A DNA stretch of 5,194 nucleotides, taken from a bacterium (lineage in GTDB: Bacteria; Patescibacteriota; Saccharimonadia; Saccharimonadales; UBA4665). Positions 5,033 through 5,194 of the stretch are shown here, one piece after another. The stretch is taken from NCBI GenBank assembly GCA_021788675.1, contig JAJYKI010000057.1, positions 1 to 5,194 on the forward strand, in the 5' to 3' direction. The translations under genes were made by a program, and so were the position numbers. The notes under the pieces were generated by a model. The model saw only the letters and a list, made by a program, of their open reading frames with translations, searched no databases and was not told where the DNA came from. Each line of letters opens with the position of its first letter. The first letter of the stretch is position 1.

Positions 5033-5194
5033 ATGCGGAGAATAGTTTTAATAGATGGTGAAAATTTAGTTTATGGCATACGCCATCTGCTTGGCGACAA
5101 TGGCAACAAAGTAACTCGTTCAGTAGTAGAGAACTACAATTTCAGAGGCTTGATTGAAGAGTTGTTAGCAGATAATCTCCCATCTGATGTTTGG
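5033..5194 (+). CDS. NYN-domain (PIN-like nuclease) protein, N-terminal part only
   Basis: Only the first 54 residues are visible before the right edge. They open with RRIVLIDGENLVYGIRHLL, which matches the first strand and helix of NYN/LabA-type domains. Asp8 in the LIDGEN motif is the predicted first metal-binding acidic residue of the PIN-like fold, and Asn11 is the conserved Asn. NYN proteins are usually RNases acting on RNA processing or decay; the substrate here cannot be inferred. The start is well supported because the motif begins within eight residues, as usual for the family. The remaining acidic residues and any C-terminal domain lie outside the window. Confidence 0.8.
   Translation, partial: MRRIVLIDGENLVYGIRHLLGDNGNKVTRSVVENYNFRGLIEELLADNLPSDVW

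Noticed and set aside
1..5194. UGA recoding, as in some candidate-phyla lineages
   Set aside because: All visible stops are TAA and no gene has an in-frame TGA, so nothing points to an altered code.
1..5194. CRISPR array, insertion sequence or toxin-antitoxin pair
   Set aside because: No regularly spaced repeats, transposase or paired small genes were seen. The NYN gene start alone does not make a toxin module.

Overview
The window reads as part of a compact bacterial chromosome, most likely from the Candidate Phyla Radiation and plausibly a Saccharibacteria (TM7)-like organism. That placement is an inference. It rests on short intergenic gaps, a mixed base composition, starts without Shine-Dalgarno sequences, and a response regulator with a long disordered tail. 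The sequence alone does not prove it. All four visible stop codons are TAA and no gene needs UGA recoding.

Left part (1-3955, minus strand). Four genes run in one direction with gaps of 44, 8 and 39 bases: a membrane-anchored PAS histidine kinase (3955 to 2615), a CheY-like receiver protein with a 210-residue Pro/Ala/Asn/Gln-rich tail and no DNA-binding domain (2570 to 1566), an RsuA/RluB-family rRNA pseudouridine synthase (1557 to 895), and the double-GTPase ribosome assembly factor Der (855 to beyond position 1). RluB-type synthases and Der often lie close together in bacteria. Here a two-component pair sits directly upstream of these ribosome-maturation genes.

Middle (3956-4263). A divergent intergenic region carries a kinase promoter on the minus strand and a tRNA promoter on the plus strand. 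A complete tRNA-Glu (anticodon CTC, encoded CCA) follows at 4075-4151.

Right part (4264-5194, plus strand). A short, more AT-rich YdjC/ChbG-family carbohydrate deacetylase is followed by a near-consensus extended -10 promoter. Its predicted start site lies only 5 bases before a hairpin with a GCAA tetraloop and a run of six T. This would make a free-standing RNA of about 42 nt, or act as a leader or attenuator for the next gene. The start of a NYN-domain (PIN-like nuclease) protein then runs off the right edge.

Across the window almost no start codon has a Shine-Dalgarno sequence at normal distance. Four of six have a -10-like hexamer ending 6 or 7 bases before the ATG, as expected for leaderless transcripts. 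The two observations most worth following are this start-site architecture and the 42-nt promoter/hairpin unit at 4937-5012.
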